Counted from the first letter of the stretch, positions 27,696 to 36,213 are shown. The stretch: DNA of 41,680 nucleotides from Rhodospirillaceae bacterium (GCA_002721365.1 PBKC01000066.1:1-41680); one strand, 5' to 3'. Numbers and translations are program-made. Notes: generated by a model not told the origin, from the sequence alone.

Positions 27696-28027
27696 GACGT
27701 CAGATAGTCCTCGCGGATGGGGCTGAATACGTCGACCTCGACCACGTCGCCCACTGCGCGGCCGCCATGAAATTCTCCGGACGGTACGTGGCAGACGCAG
27801 CCTGGACCGAGGTCGAAGGTGCCCTTGTCCGTCTCCATGCGGAACGTGCCTTCCAGGATGAAGGCGAACTGTTCGTGCGGATGGTTGTGACGCGGGAATA
27901 TCGTGCCGTCGGCGATGTGGTACTTCACCAGCATCACCTTGTCGCCAGCGATGATCTGGCGCCGAACCCCCGCCATGGGCTCGTCTTCCGGGACCTTGTC
28001 CCAGTCATAGGCCTTCGGATCGAGCAT
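27692..28027 (-). CDS. Cupin domain protein
   Basis: 111 residues forming a single cupin_2 barrel: motif 1 HNHPHEQFAFILEGTFRM (in part HNHPHEQ and ILEG) and motif 2 GPGCVCHVPSGEFHG with its His. Metal ligands (two His and a Glu, then a His) are all present. Small cupins next to sugar-acid catabolic genes are sometimes epimerases/isomerases or KdgF-like enzymes of uronate breakdown; which one cannot be told here. Start at 28027 with AGGGAGG upstream; the longer frame is not supported. First gene of the minus-strand run, with a 4-bp overlap to the SDR. Confidence 0.85.
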   Translation of the reverse strand: MLDPKAYDWDKVPEDEPMAGVRRQIIAGDKVMLVKYHIADGTIFPRHNHPHEQFAFILEGTFRMETDKGTFDLGPGCVCHVPSGEFHGGRAVGDVVEVDVFSPIREDYLTS

Positions 28028-28269
28028 GCGCGCCCTCCCTGATCCTTTTTGAAACCTTCTTAGCGCCGGTGGCGAGACAATAGCGGGGCCCCGCGCGCAT
28101 GGGCAAGCGTGTTGCTGGAGCATCCGCCATGTCCGGCACGGGTGTCGCCCAAACGAGCGATCCGTCAAAACCCGCAGCACTGCTTTGCCGAGGATGAGGC
28201 TTGCATCGTTGCGGCAACAAGACGATTTTGTGCCCCTCACAGCACACGCCTTTGACGAAGAGACCGGCT
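28028..28269. promoter_or_regulatory. Divergent regulatory region, cupin/SDR run and UxaA-family gene
   Basis: 242 bp between divergent starts, presumably with promoters and operators for both directions of the catabolic cluster. No regulator gene lies nearby in the window and no clear operator was seen. Confidence 0.4.
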
Positions 28270-29799
28270 ATGTCCAGCGATGCCAAAATGACCGTCCGCC
28301 TTCACGACGCCGACAACGTCGTCACCGCCAAGACGACGATCCCGCGGGGGACGAAGCTCGCCGACGAAGGCGTCGAGACGGCGTCGGAAATTCCCGTCGG
28401 CCACAAGGTCGCCACCAAGGCGATCCCGACCGGCGAACCGGTCCGCAAGTACAACCAGATCATCGGTTTCGCCAGCACCGACATCGCCCCCGGCGAGCAT
28501 GTCCACACCCAGAACGTCGAGATGCGGACCTTCGACCGCGACTACGCCTTCGGCGCCGACGCGAAGCCCGTGGAGATGGTGCCCGAGGCCGAGCGAGCGA
28601 CCTTCATGGGTTACGTTCGCGAGGATGGCCGGGTCGGAACGCGGAACTATATCGGCGTACTCACCTCGGTGAACTGCTCGGCAACCGTCGCCCGTCTCAT
28701 CGCCGACGCCTTCAAGGGCGACGCTCTCGCCGACTATCCGAACGTCGACGGCGTCGTCGCGCTCACCCACGGCACCGGCTGCGGCATGGCCGGATACGGC
28801 GAAGGCTGGGAGATGCTGCAGGCGACCCTCGCCGGCTACGCCCGCCATCCGAATTTCGCCGGCTTCCTGATGGTCGGTCTGGGCTGCGAGGTGAATCAGG
28901 TCTCCGGCATGGCCGAGCGCAACGACTGGAAGCTGGGCGAGACGGCTCACGTCATGACCATCCAGGAGACCGGCGGCACCGCCAAGACCGTCAACGAGGG
29001 TGTGGCCCGCATCAAGGAGATGCTGCCCAAGGCGAACGAGGCGAAGCGCTCGGAGGTGCCGGCGAGCCACTTGATCCTCGGCCTCGAATGCGGCGGCTCC
29101 GACGCCTATTCGGGCATCACCGCCAACCCGGCGTTGGGTGCGGCGGCCGATCTTCTGGTCCGTCACGGCGGCACCGCGACGCTCGCCGAAACGCCGGAGG
29201 TCTATGGGGCCGAGCACCTGCTCACCCGCCGCGCGGTCAGCCGCGAAGTCGGCGAGAAGCTGGTCGGCTTCATCAAGTGGTGGGAGGACTACACCGCCAA
29301 GACCGGTGCGGAGATGAACAACAACCCATCGCCCGGCAACAAGGCCGGCGGGCTGACCACCATTCTCGAGAAGTCGCTGGGCGCGGTGGCCAAGGGCGGC
29401 ACGCTGAACATGGTCGACGTCTACCAGTACGCCGAGCCGATCGCCGCCAAGGGCTTCACCTTCATGAATACCCCCGGCTACGACGTCACCTCGGTGACCG
29501 GCATGGTGGCCGGCGGCGCCAACGTGGTCTGCTTCACCACCGGGCGCGGCTCGGTTTTCGGCTGCAAGCCCGCCCCGTCGATCAAGCTCGCCACCAACAC
29601 GGCGATGTACAACCGCATGTCCGACGACATGGACGTGAACTGCGGCCTGATCATCGACGGCGAGGCGACGGTGCAGGAGATGGGCGAGCGCATCTTCCGC
29701 TACATCCTCGACGTCGCCTCCGGCATGCCGAGCAAGAGCGAGGCGCTGGGCTTCGGCGACGACGAGTTCGTGCCCTGGCAGATCGGCGCCGTGATGTGA
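28270..29799 (+). CDS. UxaA-family dehydratase (altronate/sugar-acid dehydratase-like)
   Basis: 509 residues with the two-part UxaA build: an N-terminal SAF domain (about 8-85, with PRGTKLADEGVE and GHKVATKAIPTGEPVRKY) and the large C-terminal dehydratase domain with GRVGTRNYIGVLTSVNCS, HGTGCGMAG, GLGCEVNQV, LGLECGGSDAYSGITANPALG, FMNTPGYDVTSVTG and FTTGRGSVFGCKPAPS. The conserved Cys residues are the expected metal/Fe ligands. Members remove water from altronate, galactarate or related acids to 2-keto-3-deoxy acids; SuyAB sulfolactate lyase is a split relative. Start at ATG 28270; an ATG at 28288 is the alternative, and upstream residues are not conserved. Confidence 0.9.
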   Translation: MSSDAKMTVRLHDADNVVTAKTTIPRGTKLADEGVETASEIPVGHKVATKAIPTGEPVRKYNQIIGFASTDIAPGEHVHTQNVEMRTFDRDYAFGADAKPVEMVPEAERATFMGYVREDGRVGTRNYIGVLTSVNCSATVARLIADAFKGDALADYPNVDGVVALTHGTGCGMAGYGEGWEMLQATLAGYARHPNFAGFLMVGLGCEVNQVSGMAERNDWKLGETAHVMTIQETGGTAKTVNEGVARIKEMLPKANEAKRSEVPASHLILGLECGGSDAYSGITANPALGAAADLLVRHGGTATLAETPEVYGAEHLLTRRAVSREVGEKLVGFIKWWEDYTAKTGAEMNNNPSPGNKAGGLTTILEKSLGAVAKGGTLNMVDVYQYAEPIAAKGFTFMNTPGYDVTSVTGMVAGGANVVCFTTGRGSVFGCKPAPSIKLATNTAMYNRMSDDMDVNCGLIIDGEATVQEMGERIFRYILDVASGMPSKSEALGFGDDEFVPWQIGAVM

Positions 29800-30144
29800 C
29801 ATGCGGCCCGATCCCGGCCGGGATCGGGCAATGTCCGGCCTTTGCCGTCATACCGCCTGCGCATCCGGCCGTCGTCATACCGACTCGGCGGCCGGAAGAC
29901 GGTAACTACGGCGCGCCACCTCGCTGCCGGTACCGTTCGGTGACTTACCGCGCTTGCCGTTCCGCACTCACCCCAACTATCCTCGCAACGAGGATGGCTG
30001 CGGAGACCGCGAGCATGCTTTCATTGACGACTTTGCAATAGTCATGTGCCACGGTCGTGACCGCTGTTGCCCTCGGCTCCGTACACAAGCCGTGTGGAGT
30101 AGCGCTAGGGACTCGGTTCGTCACGACCGGACGAAATTCACGGC
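29800..30144. other. Intergenic region with palindrome before receiver gene
   Basis: About 345 bp without a supported gene. A perfect palindrome at 29806-29829 (GCCCGATCCC arms around GGCC), just after the UxaA stop, may terminate that transcript although no T-run follows. The rest should include the promoter of the receiver/HPt operon; no clear boxes were seen. Confidence 0.5.
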
Positions 30145-30663
30145 ATGAATACATACCGTTTCAACTACTTGAAGGTCCTGGTCGTCGACGACAACCGCAA
30201 CATGACCTCCCTGGTGTCGGAGCTGTTGCATGCCCTGGGCGTCGGCGACACCGTAACGGCGCCGAACGGCGAGGACGCGATCGAGAAAATGATCGAAAAT
30301 TCGAGCAATCCGTTCGACATCGTGATTGCCGATCTCAATATGGAACCTATCAGTGGCGCGGAGTTGCTGAAATGGATTCGCCGGGATGACGCTTCGCCGA
30401 ACCGCTTCGTCCCTTTCATCCTGCTGACCGGGCACACCGAGTTGCAGAAAATCACCACGATGCGCGATCTCGGTGTTACGGAAGTCTTGGCGAAGCCGAT
30501 TTCTGTCTCTAGCCTGTCCAATCGATTGTTGAGCGTCATCGACCGGCCGCGTCGATTCGTGGAATCGTCGGATTATTTCGGTCCAGACCGCCGTCGCCGA
30601 AGCCTTCCTTTTCCCGGACCCGAGCGGCGCCGCAGCGCCGAGAACAGTGCAGCCAAGCGATGA
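30145..30663 (+). CDS. Response regulator receiver protein with PDRRR tail
   Basis: 172 residues. A single CheY-like receiver domain (about 8-130) with the acidic pair Asp15/Asp16, phospho-acceptor Asp63 in IADLNM, Thr95 in LLTGHT and Lys117 in LAKPIS is complete. A basic tail of about 40 residues follows with YFGPDRRRR and GPERRR, a double motif found at the C-termini of many alphaproteobacterial receiver proteins. No DNA-binding or enzymatic output domain, so it probably signals by protein contact. Its stop overlaps the ATG of the next gene by 4 bp (ATGA). Confidence 0.9.
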   Translation: MNTYRFNYLKVLVVDDNRNMTSLVSELLHALGVGDTVTAPNGEDAIEKMIENSSNPFDIVIADLNMEPISGAELLKWIRRDDASPNRFVPFILLTGHTELQKITTMRDLGVTEVLAKPISVSSLSNRLLSVIDRPRRFVESSDYFGPDRRRRSLPFPGPERRRSAENSAAKR

Positions 30664-31166
30664 ACGACAAGACCCGCTTTATCAATCCGCCCAACATGCT
30701 GAAGCAGAAGGTCGGCGCCCGTCCCGGCGCCAGTGCCGGGCAGATCGACCCGGAAGCCCTGCTTCGCGCCCAGGCCGTCATCGATTCGAAGGCGCAGGAA
30801 TATCCGGAATGGGCGTCGCAGGAGATCGACAAGCTGTACGTTGCCTACCAGGAATGCGTGAACAAGGGGGGCGGCGCCGCGAATCTCGATAAGATCGCGG
30901 GTCTGGTGCACGACATCCGCGGCGAAGGCACGACCTACGGCTATCCGCTCATCACCAAGATCGGCACGTCGCTCTACGACTTCACCCAGGCGATCGGCGG
31001 CGCCGATTCGGCTCAGCTCGACGTGGTGAAGGCGCATATCGACGCGCTCAAGGTCATTGTCATGCAGCGCATGGACGGTGACGGCGGCCAGGCCGGTGCC
31101 GAGCTTCTGAACATGCTGCGGCTGGCGGTGAACAAGTTCGTGGCCGCCGAGCACGAAAAGAAGTAG
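30660..31166 (+). CDS. HPt-like phosphotransfer protein, partner of the receiver
   Basis: 168 residues, mostly helical, no membrane segment. The segment IAGLVHDIRGEGTTYGYP (about 79-96) has the H-x-x-[KR]-G motif of histidine phosphotransfer domains at His84, followed by a second helix ITKIGTSLYDFTQ and two further helices. Such proteins are often annotated as CheE-like or hypothetical in this group. Translational coupling with the receiver makes phosphorelay partnership likely; whether His84 is really phosphorylated is inference. Confidence 0.7.
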   Translation: MNDKTRFINPPNMLKQKVGARPGASAGQIDPEALLRAQAVIDSKAQEYPEWASQEIDKLYVAYQECVNKGGGAANLDKIAGLVHDIRGEGTTYGYPLITKIGTSLYDFTQAIGGADSAQLDVVKAHIDALKVIVMQRMDGDGGQAGAELLNMLRLAVNKFVAAEHEKK

Positions 31167-31218
31167 CTAGTCGCGAGATGGGGGCGGGCACGCCCCGTCC
31201 CGAACCCGCAAGGTAGCG

Positions 31219-32403
31219 ATGTCCCATTCAACGGCGCCCATGGACGCGATCCGCGGTCCGGTCCGGCGCGTCATTCACGACCTCCAGCCGTCCAAGATCC
31301 GCGAAGTCGCCCATGCCGGCATGGGCGATCCCGACGTGATTCCTCTGTGGTTCGGCGAGCCCGACCAGCCGACCCCGGCCTTCATCAACGAGGCCGCGAC
31401 CCGCGCCATGGCCGAGGGGCACACCTTCTATACCCCGAATCGCGGCGTGCCGGCGCTGATCCAGGCGATCGCCCGCTACATGACCGGGCTCTACGATCGT
31501 CCGATCGACGAAGACCGCATCATCGTCACCTCGGCGGGGATGAACGGCATCATGATGGTGTCGGAAGCGATCGTCGATCCGGGCGACAACGTCGTCGTGC
31601 TGGGGCCGATCTGGCCCAACGTCTTCCGCACCGTCGAGATCATGGGCGGCGAGACCCGGCTGGTGATTCTCGACCTCGAGGACGGCCGCTGGTCGCTCGA
31701 CCTCGACCGCCTGTTCGACGCCTGCGACGACCGCACCCGCGCCCTCTACATCAACACCCCCAACAATCCCACCGGCTGGATGATGTCGGCCGAGGAGCAG
31801 CGGGCGGTACTGGAGTTCGCGCGCAAGCGCGGCATCTGGGTGGTCGCCGACGAGGTCTATGCGCGGATGGTCTACGACCGGCCGCACGCGCCCTCCTTCA
31901 TCGAGATCGCCGACCCGGAAGACCTGGTGATCGTCGTCAACAGCTTCTCGAAATCGTGGCTGATGACCGGCTGGCGGCTCGGCTGGCTCACCGGGCCGGC
32001 GAGCGTCATGGACGTGTTCGAGAAGCTGAACGAATACAACGTCGCCGCCCCCGCCTCGATGGTCCAATACGGCGGCATCGCCGCGATCACCGAGGGCGAG
32101 CCGCTGGTCGCGGCGACGGTGGAACGCTACGGCCGCGCCCGCGACGTGGTGATCCAGCGCCTCGGCGCGATGCGCCGCGTCCATCTGCCGCGGCCGGAAG
32201 CCGCCTTCTATGCCTTCTTCTCGGTCGAAGGGATGACCGACAGCCTGGCGTTCGCCAAGAAGGCGCTGGCCGAGACCAAGGTCGGCATGGCGCCCGGCAT
32301 CGCCTTCGGGCCGGCCGGCGAGGGCTTCCTCCGCATCTGCTACGCCAAGAGCCCCGAGAGCCTGAGCAAAGCCTTCGACCGGCTCGAACCGCTGCTGGAT
32401 TGA
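31219..32403 (+). CDS. Aspartate aminotransferase-like class I aminotransferase
   Basis: 394 residues, fold type I PLP aminotransferase. Motifs are WFGEPDQPTP, YTPNRGVPALIQAI, NTPNNPTGWM (Asn183), the ADEVYARMVY block (Asp211, Tyr214), the Schiff-base Lys245 in SFSKSWLMTGWRLG and a C-terminal Arg in GFLRICYAKS that binds the substrate carboxylate. The exact amino acid pair is not predictable. It overlaps the next gene by 4 bp (TTGA). Confidence 0.9.
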   Translation: MSHSTAPMDAIRGPVRRVIHDLQPSKIREVAHAGMGDPDVIPLWFGEPDQPTPAFINEAATRAMAEGHTFYTPNRGVPALIQAIARYMTGLYDRPIDEDRIIVTSAGMNGIMMVSEAIVDPGDNVVVLGPIWPNVFRTVEIMGGETRLVILDLEDGRWSLDLDRLFDACDDRTRALYINTPNNPTGWMMSAEEQRAVLEFARKRGIWVVADEVYARMVYDRPHAPSFIEIADPEDLVIVVNSFSKSWLMTGWRLGWLTGPASVMDVFEKLNEYNVAAPASMVQYGGIAAITEGEPLVAATVERYGRARDVVIQRLGAMRRVHLPRPEAAFYAFFSVEGMTDSLAFAKKALAETKVGMAPGIAFGPAGEGFLRICYAKSPESLSKAFDRLEPLLD

Positions 32404-33359
32404 CCGCCCGCATCCTCCCCGCGACCGACGACGCCATCGCCGAGGCCGGCCGCCTGCTCGCGGCCGGAGACCTGGTGGCCCTGCCGACCGAGACCGTCTA
32501 CGGACTCGGCGCCGACGCCACCAACGGCGCGGCGGTCGCGGCGATCTTCGCCGCCAAGAAGCGGCCGCGCTTCAACCCCCTGATAGCCCATGTCGCGACC
32601 GTCGCGGCAGCCCGTGCCATCGCCCAACTGGATGACCGGGCGGAGCGTCTGGCCGAGGCGCTATGGCCGGGGCCGCTCACCCTTGTCCTCAAGCGCGCGC
32701 CGGACGGTCCGATCGCGGATCTCACCGCCGCCGGGCTGGATACCCTCGCCGTGCGCCTGCCGGCCCATCCCGTCGCCCGCGCGATCATCGAAGCCGCCGG
32801 TCGGCCGATCGCCGCGCCGAGCGCCAACCGCTCGGGCAAGGTGAGCCCGACCCGCGCCGAGGACGTCGCCGCGGAGCTTGGGCAGCGGGTGGCGCTGATC
32901 GTCGATGCCGGTCCCTGCGCCGTCGGCCTCGAATCGACCATCGTCGATCTTTCCGGCCCGACCGCGCGCCTGCTCCGCCCCGGCGGCACCGACCGCGCCG
33001 CGATCGAAATCCTGATCGGCCCGCTCGCCGGCAAGGACGAGGCCCAGGGCATCACCGCGCCGGGCATGATGAAGAGCCACTACGCGCCTGCCCTGCCGGT
33101 ACGGCTCGACGCCGAAACCGCGGCCACCGACGAGGCCCTGCTCGCCTTCGGCCCCACCGTCCCGCCGGGGGCCGCCGCGACCCTGAACCTGAGCCCGCGC
33201 GGCGACTTGGCCCAGGCCGCCGCCAATCTGTTCGTGATGCTCCGCGCCCTCGACCGACCGGACTACAGGTCCATCGCCGTCATGCCGATCCCCGCGACCG
33301 GTCTCGGCGAGGCGATCAACGACCGTCTGCAGCGCGCCGCAGCCCCACGTCAGGGGTAA
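32400..33359 (+). CDS. tsaC: L-threonylcarbamoyladenylate synthase (Sua5/TsaC type)
   Basis: 319 residues; makes threonylcarbamoyl-AMP for the t6A37 modification of ANN-decoding tRNAs. The YrdC domain (about 5-200) has LPTETVYGLGADAT, KKRPRFNPLI, WPGPLTLVLKR, LAVRLPAHP, APSANRSGKVSPT and ESTIVDL; the Sua5 C-terminal domain follows, ending about 315, with the SPGMMKSHYAP-like PGMMKSHYAP linker. The start is the TTG at 32400 that overlaps the aminotransferase stop (TTGA); no ATG fits. This Sua5 form is longer than E. coli TsaC (about 190 residues). Confidence 0.94.
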   Translation: MTARILPATDDAIAEAGRLLAAGDLVALPTETVYGLGADATNGAAVAAIFAAKKRPRFNPLIAHVATVAAARAIAQLDDRAERLAEALWPGPLTLVLKRAPDGPIADLTAAGLDTLAVRLPAHPVARAIIEAAGRPIAAPSANRSGKVSPTRAEDVAAELGQRVALIVDAGPCAVGLESTIVDLSGPTARLLRPGGTDRAAIEILIGPLAGKDEAQGITAPGMMKSHYAPALPVRLDAETAATDEALLAFGPTVPPGAAATLNLSPRGDLAQAAANLFVMLRALDRPDYRSIAVMPIPATGLGEAINDRLQRAAAPRQG

Positions 33360-33480
33360 CCCTCGAGAGTCCCGTTTTTTGCGGGTCAGCATTGCGTCCT
33401 GCGACTGGATTCGTCAGTCTGTTCGTGTGCCGCAGACGATCGGCATGGCCAACGAGAAACTCGAGGGAGAGAACGAACAC

Positions 33481-34557
33481 ATGACAACGACATTCGGAAT
33501 GCGGAGAACCCTGCTCGCATCGGCGATCGCTCTGACCGTCGGCGCGGGCGGTGCGATGGCAGCCAACAACCCGGTCGACGAGGATTGGTGGCCGACCGAA
33601 TTCGGCGCCGAGGACGAGGCCGGTGCGACCAATTGGATCACGGCGGAGAAGCGGGTCGAAGCAGCCGCCCTGGTGAAACAGGGCAAGGTCGCGACGCTCG
33701 GCATGCCCTATCATGCCCGGACGCCTCTGTTCCCCGGCCGCCTGTTCTCGCTGACGATCCCCAGCGGCGGCGGTCCCACCCATGATCTCGCCTGGTCGGG
33801 CGACAACTTCCGCCAGACCTTCATGGACGAACTGGTGACCTCGCAGATCGGTCAGGTCGGCACCCAGTTCGACTCGCTCGCCCACCCCATGATCAAGATC
33901 CAAGGCGTCGAGGGCTGGGAAGACGGCAACTACTTCTACAACGGCCGCCGGCTGGAAGACGTGGGCTCGCCCTACGGCATCACCATGAACGGGACCGAGA
34001 ACGTCGGCTCCTTCTTCACCCGCGGCATCCTCATCGACCTGGTGGATCTGAAGGGCGGCAATCTGCCGATCGGCTATCCGATCACCGTCGAGGATTACAA
34101 GGCCGCCCTGGAAGCCCAGGGTATCGAAGACGCCGGACAGGGTGACGTCGTCCTGATCCGCACCGGCTGGAACGACCTGTGGCGCGACAACATGGAGAAG
34201 TCGCAGGATCAGGCGATGGCCGACAACGCCGAGTTCAATTCCGGCGGACCCGGCGCCTCGCCCGAGCTGTGCGACTATCTGGCCGAGCGCAAGATCGCCA
34301 TGCTCGGCATGGACAACTGGGGCATCGAACCCTACGACTTCGGCAGCAAGGGCGACTATCCCACCCCCTTCGCCGAGGTCGCGGACTGGGGCCACTGCCA
34401 CATGAACATGACCGTGCGGCGCGGCATCTACCTGTTCGAGAACCTCGATCTCAAGCAGATCGGCGACGACGACGCCCATGAGTTCCTGTTCTCCTGGGCA
34501 CCTCTGAAACTCGTCGGGGCCACCGGCTCGCCCGGCAATCCGATCGCGGCCTACTGA
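33481..34557 (+). CDS. Secreted cyclase-family protein (kynurenine formamidase-like fold)
   Basis: 358 residues. An N-terminal Sec signal (about 1-28, MRRTLLASAIALTVGAGGAMA-A) precedes a cyclase/formamidase (PF04199) domain. The family metal region appears as QVGTQFDSLAHP (about 125-136), where enzymes such as kynurenine formamidase have H-x-G-T-H-x-D-x-P-x-H; the Gln for His change is usual in this exported subgroup. A second site lies at GHCHMNMTVRRG. Start at 33481 with GAGGGAGAG upstream; the frame extends 100 bp further without homology. The substrate, likely an amide, lactone or ester, is unknown. Confidence 0.85.
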   Translation: MTTTFGMRRTLLASAIALTVGAGGAMAANNPVDEDWWPTEFGAEDEAGATNWITAEKRVEAAALVKQGKVATLGMPYHARTPLFPGRLFSLTIPSGGGPTHDLAWSGDNFRQTFMDELVTSQIGQVGTQFDSLAHPMIKIQGVEGWEDGNYFYNGRRLEDVGSPYGITMNGTENVGSFFTRGILIDLVDLKGGNLPIGYPITVEDYKAALEAQGIEDAGQGDVVLIRTGWNDLWRDNMEKSQDQAMADNAEFNSGGPGASPELCDYLAERKIAMLGMDNWGIEPYDFGSKGDYPTPFAEVADWGHCHMNMTVRRGIYLFENLDLKQIGDDDAHEFLFSWAPLKLVGATGSPGNPIAAY

Positions 34558-34730
34558 GCTAGGCCGAACATGACGGCCGGCAGAGGGGGTCGGCCGTAGT
34601 TCGCGGGGCCGGTGGCGACACCGGCCCCGTTGCGTTCCGGGGGGCGGCCCTCCCCGGCGCTGGCATTGCTCCGGCCGCCTCTTCCCGCCATGATTGCGGT
34701 CCGCGCCACGCCCAAGGGGGGAAAAGACCA

Positions 34731-35735
34731 ATGAACTATCGCAGTCTCGGCGCCAGCGGGCTCAAGGTGTCGCCGCTCTGCCTCGGCACGATGATCTTCG
34801 GCAGCCGCACCGACGAGCCGACGGCCGGACGCATCGTGGGCCAGGCGCGCGACGCCGGCATCAACTTCATCGACACCGCCGACGCCTACAACGCCGGCGA
34901 GACCGAGAAGATCGTCGGCCGCATCATCAAGGAAGACCGCGACCGCTGGGTGCTGGCGACCAAGATGGTCAACCCGATGGGCGACGACCCGCACCGCCGC
35001 GGCGCCTCGCGGAAATGGGTGATGCAGGCGATCGAGGAGAGCCTCACCCGCCTCGGCACCGACTATGTCGACATCTACTACCTCCACAAGGAGGACCTCT
35101 CGACCCCGCTCGACGAAACGGTCCGGGCGCTGGGCGACCTGATCCGCGCCGGCAAGATCCGCTATTTCGGCCTCAGCAACTACCGCGCCTGGCGCCATGC
35201 CGAGGTGATCTGGCTATGCCGGGCGCTGGGCGTGCCCAAGCCGGTGGTGAGCTCCCCCTACTACAACGCCATGAACCGCATGCCCGAGGTCGAGATCCTG
35301 CCGGCCTGCGGCCATTACGAGATGGGCGTCGTCCCCTACAGCCCGGTCGCGCGCGGCATGCTGACCGGCAAGTACAAGCCGGGCGCCGCCCCCGACCCCG
35401 ATAGCCGAGCCGGCCTCAAGGACGCGCGGATGATGCAGACCGAGTTCCGCGAGGAATCGATGGTCGCCGCCCAGAAGATCGTCGACCACGCCCGAACCAA
35501 GGGCATGACCCCGGTCCAGTTCGCCTGCGCCTGGGTGCTGAAGAACCCGCTCGTCACCGCCACCATCGCCGGCCCCCGCACCGAGGACCAGATGAAGGAC
35601 TATCTGGGAACGCTGGACGTCACCCTGGACGCCGACGACGAGGCCCTGGTCGACGGTCTGGTCGCGCCCGGCCACCCGAGCACGCCGGGCTACAACGATC
35701 CGGCCTATCCGCTGGAGGGGCGGCCTGTCGGCTGA
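34731..35735 (+). CDS. Aldo/keto reductase
   Basis: 334 residues, (beta/alpha)8 aldo/keto reductase. The catalytic tetrad is complete: Asp48 and Tyr53 in FIDTADAYNAGE, Lys78 in LATKM and His119 in YYLHKED. Also visible are the strand SLTRLGTDYVDIYYLH, the loop KIRYFGLSNY and the NADP-binding GPRTEDQMKDYL near the C-terminus. The sequence resembles the YajO/Tas-like group used on various carbonyls. AAGGGGGG precedes the ATG. DUF559 starts 8 bp downstream and may be read through from it. Confidence 0.9.
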   Translation: MNYRSLGASGLKVSPLCLGTMIFGSRTDEPTAGRIVGQARDAGINFIDTADAYNAGETEKIVGRIIKEDRDRWVLATKMVNPMGDDPHRRGASRKWVMQAIEESLTRLGTDYVDIYYLHKEDLSTPLDETVRALGDLIRAGKIRYFGLSNYRAWRHAEVIWLCRALGVPKPVVSSPYYNAMNRMPEVEILPACGHYEMGVVPYSPVARGMLTGKYKPGAAPDPDSRAGLKDARMMQTEFREESMVAAQKIVDHARTKGMTPVQFACAWVLKNPLVTATIAGPRTEDQMKDYLGTLDVTLDADDEALVDGLVAPGHPSTPGYNDPAYPLEGRPVG

Positions 35736-35743
35736 CCTGTGGC

Positions 35744-36139
35744 GTGCCGACCGATCGGACGGAAGTCGCCCGCAAGCTCCGAAAGAACGCCACCGATGCC
35801 GAGAAGGTGCTGTGGCGAAGGCTCCGCGAAGCGGCGCCCTCCTGGCGGATCAGACGCCAGCATCCGATCGGCGGCTTCATCGCCGACTTCGCGGTGTCGA
35901 GCGTCGGCCTGGTGATCGAGATCGACGGTGGCCAGCATGCCGAGCAGATCGAGGCTGATGCCGCGCGAACGGAGGCGATTGAAGCGGCGGGCTGGAGAGT
36001 AATCCGCTTCTGGAACAACGAGGTTCTCGAGAACACGGAAGGCGTTATCGAAACCATCCTACGCGAGTCGACGATCTCCCCTTCTCCTCCCGGGAGGAGA
36101 AGGGGCCGGGGGATGAGGAGGGACCGGCGGAACGACTAA
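35744..36139 (+). CDS. DUF559 family endonuclease-like protein (copy 1)
   Basis: 131 residues of the DUF559 (Vsr/REase-like fold) family. Core: RKNATDAEKVLWRRLRE, IRRQHPIGGFIADFAV, LVIEIDGGQHAEQIEAD and GWRVIRFWNNEVLENTEGV. The acidic residues Asp48, Glu59 and Asp61 with His65 are in the places of a PD-(D/E)xK-type site. Residues from about 112 to the end (ISPSPPGRRRGRG...) are encoded by a palindromic repeat and flank sequence rather than by conserved family sequence. Start is GTG. It may be a mobile or repair-type nuclease; function is not established. It lies just after the aldo/keto reductase gene. Confidence 0.82.
   Translation: MPTDRTEVARKLRKNATDAEKVLWRRLREAAPSWRIRRQHPIGGFIADFAVSSVGLVIEIDGGQHAEQIEADAARTEAIEAAGWRVIRFWNNEVLENTEGVIETILRESTISPSPPGRRRGRGMRRDRRND
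36078..36105. repeat. Perfect palindrome at the 3' end of DUF559 copy 1
   Basis: Perfect 28-bp palindrome with 14-bp arms (36078-36091 and 36092-36105), C/T-rich left arm and G/A-rich right arm, followed by GGCCGGGGGATGAGG. It overlaps the last codons of DUF559 copy 1. It belongs by look to the CCC/GGG-rich repeat class seen again from 38.9 to 39.5 kb. Confidence 0.85.
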
Positions 36140-36186
36140 GCGCCACTGCGCCGAGCCCGTTCTCAAGAGCCACCCACCGCCCCTCA

Positions 36187-36213
36187 CCCCTCCCCCCGCA
36201 AGCGGGCGGAGGG
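36187..36213. repeat. C/G-rich hairpin repeat, 80 bp after palindrome
   Basis: Hairpin with CCCCTCC CCCCGC / GCGGGC GGAGGGG arms and an AA loop (36187-36213), same compositional class as the neighbouring palindrome and located in the gap before the reductase-like gene. Confidence 0.7.

Noticed and set aside
28237..29802. 521-codon open frame opposite the UxaA-family gene
   Set aside because: Antisense shadow of a well-conserved dehydratase; no recognisable motif and no ribosome-binding site.
31347..32399. Long upstream extension of the Sua5 frame through the aminotransferase gene
   Set aside because: It is out of frame with the aminotransferase, rich in Arg/Pro/Gly, and Sua5 homology begins only at the TTG at 32400. 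No aminotransferase-Sua5 fusion exists here.
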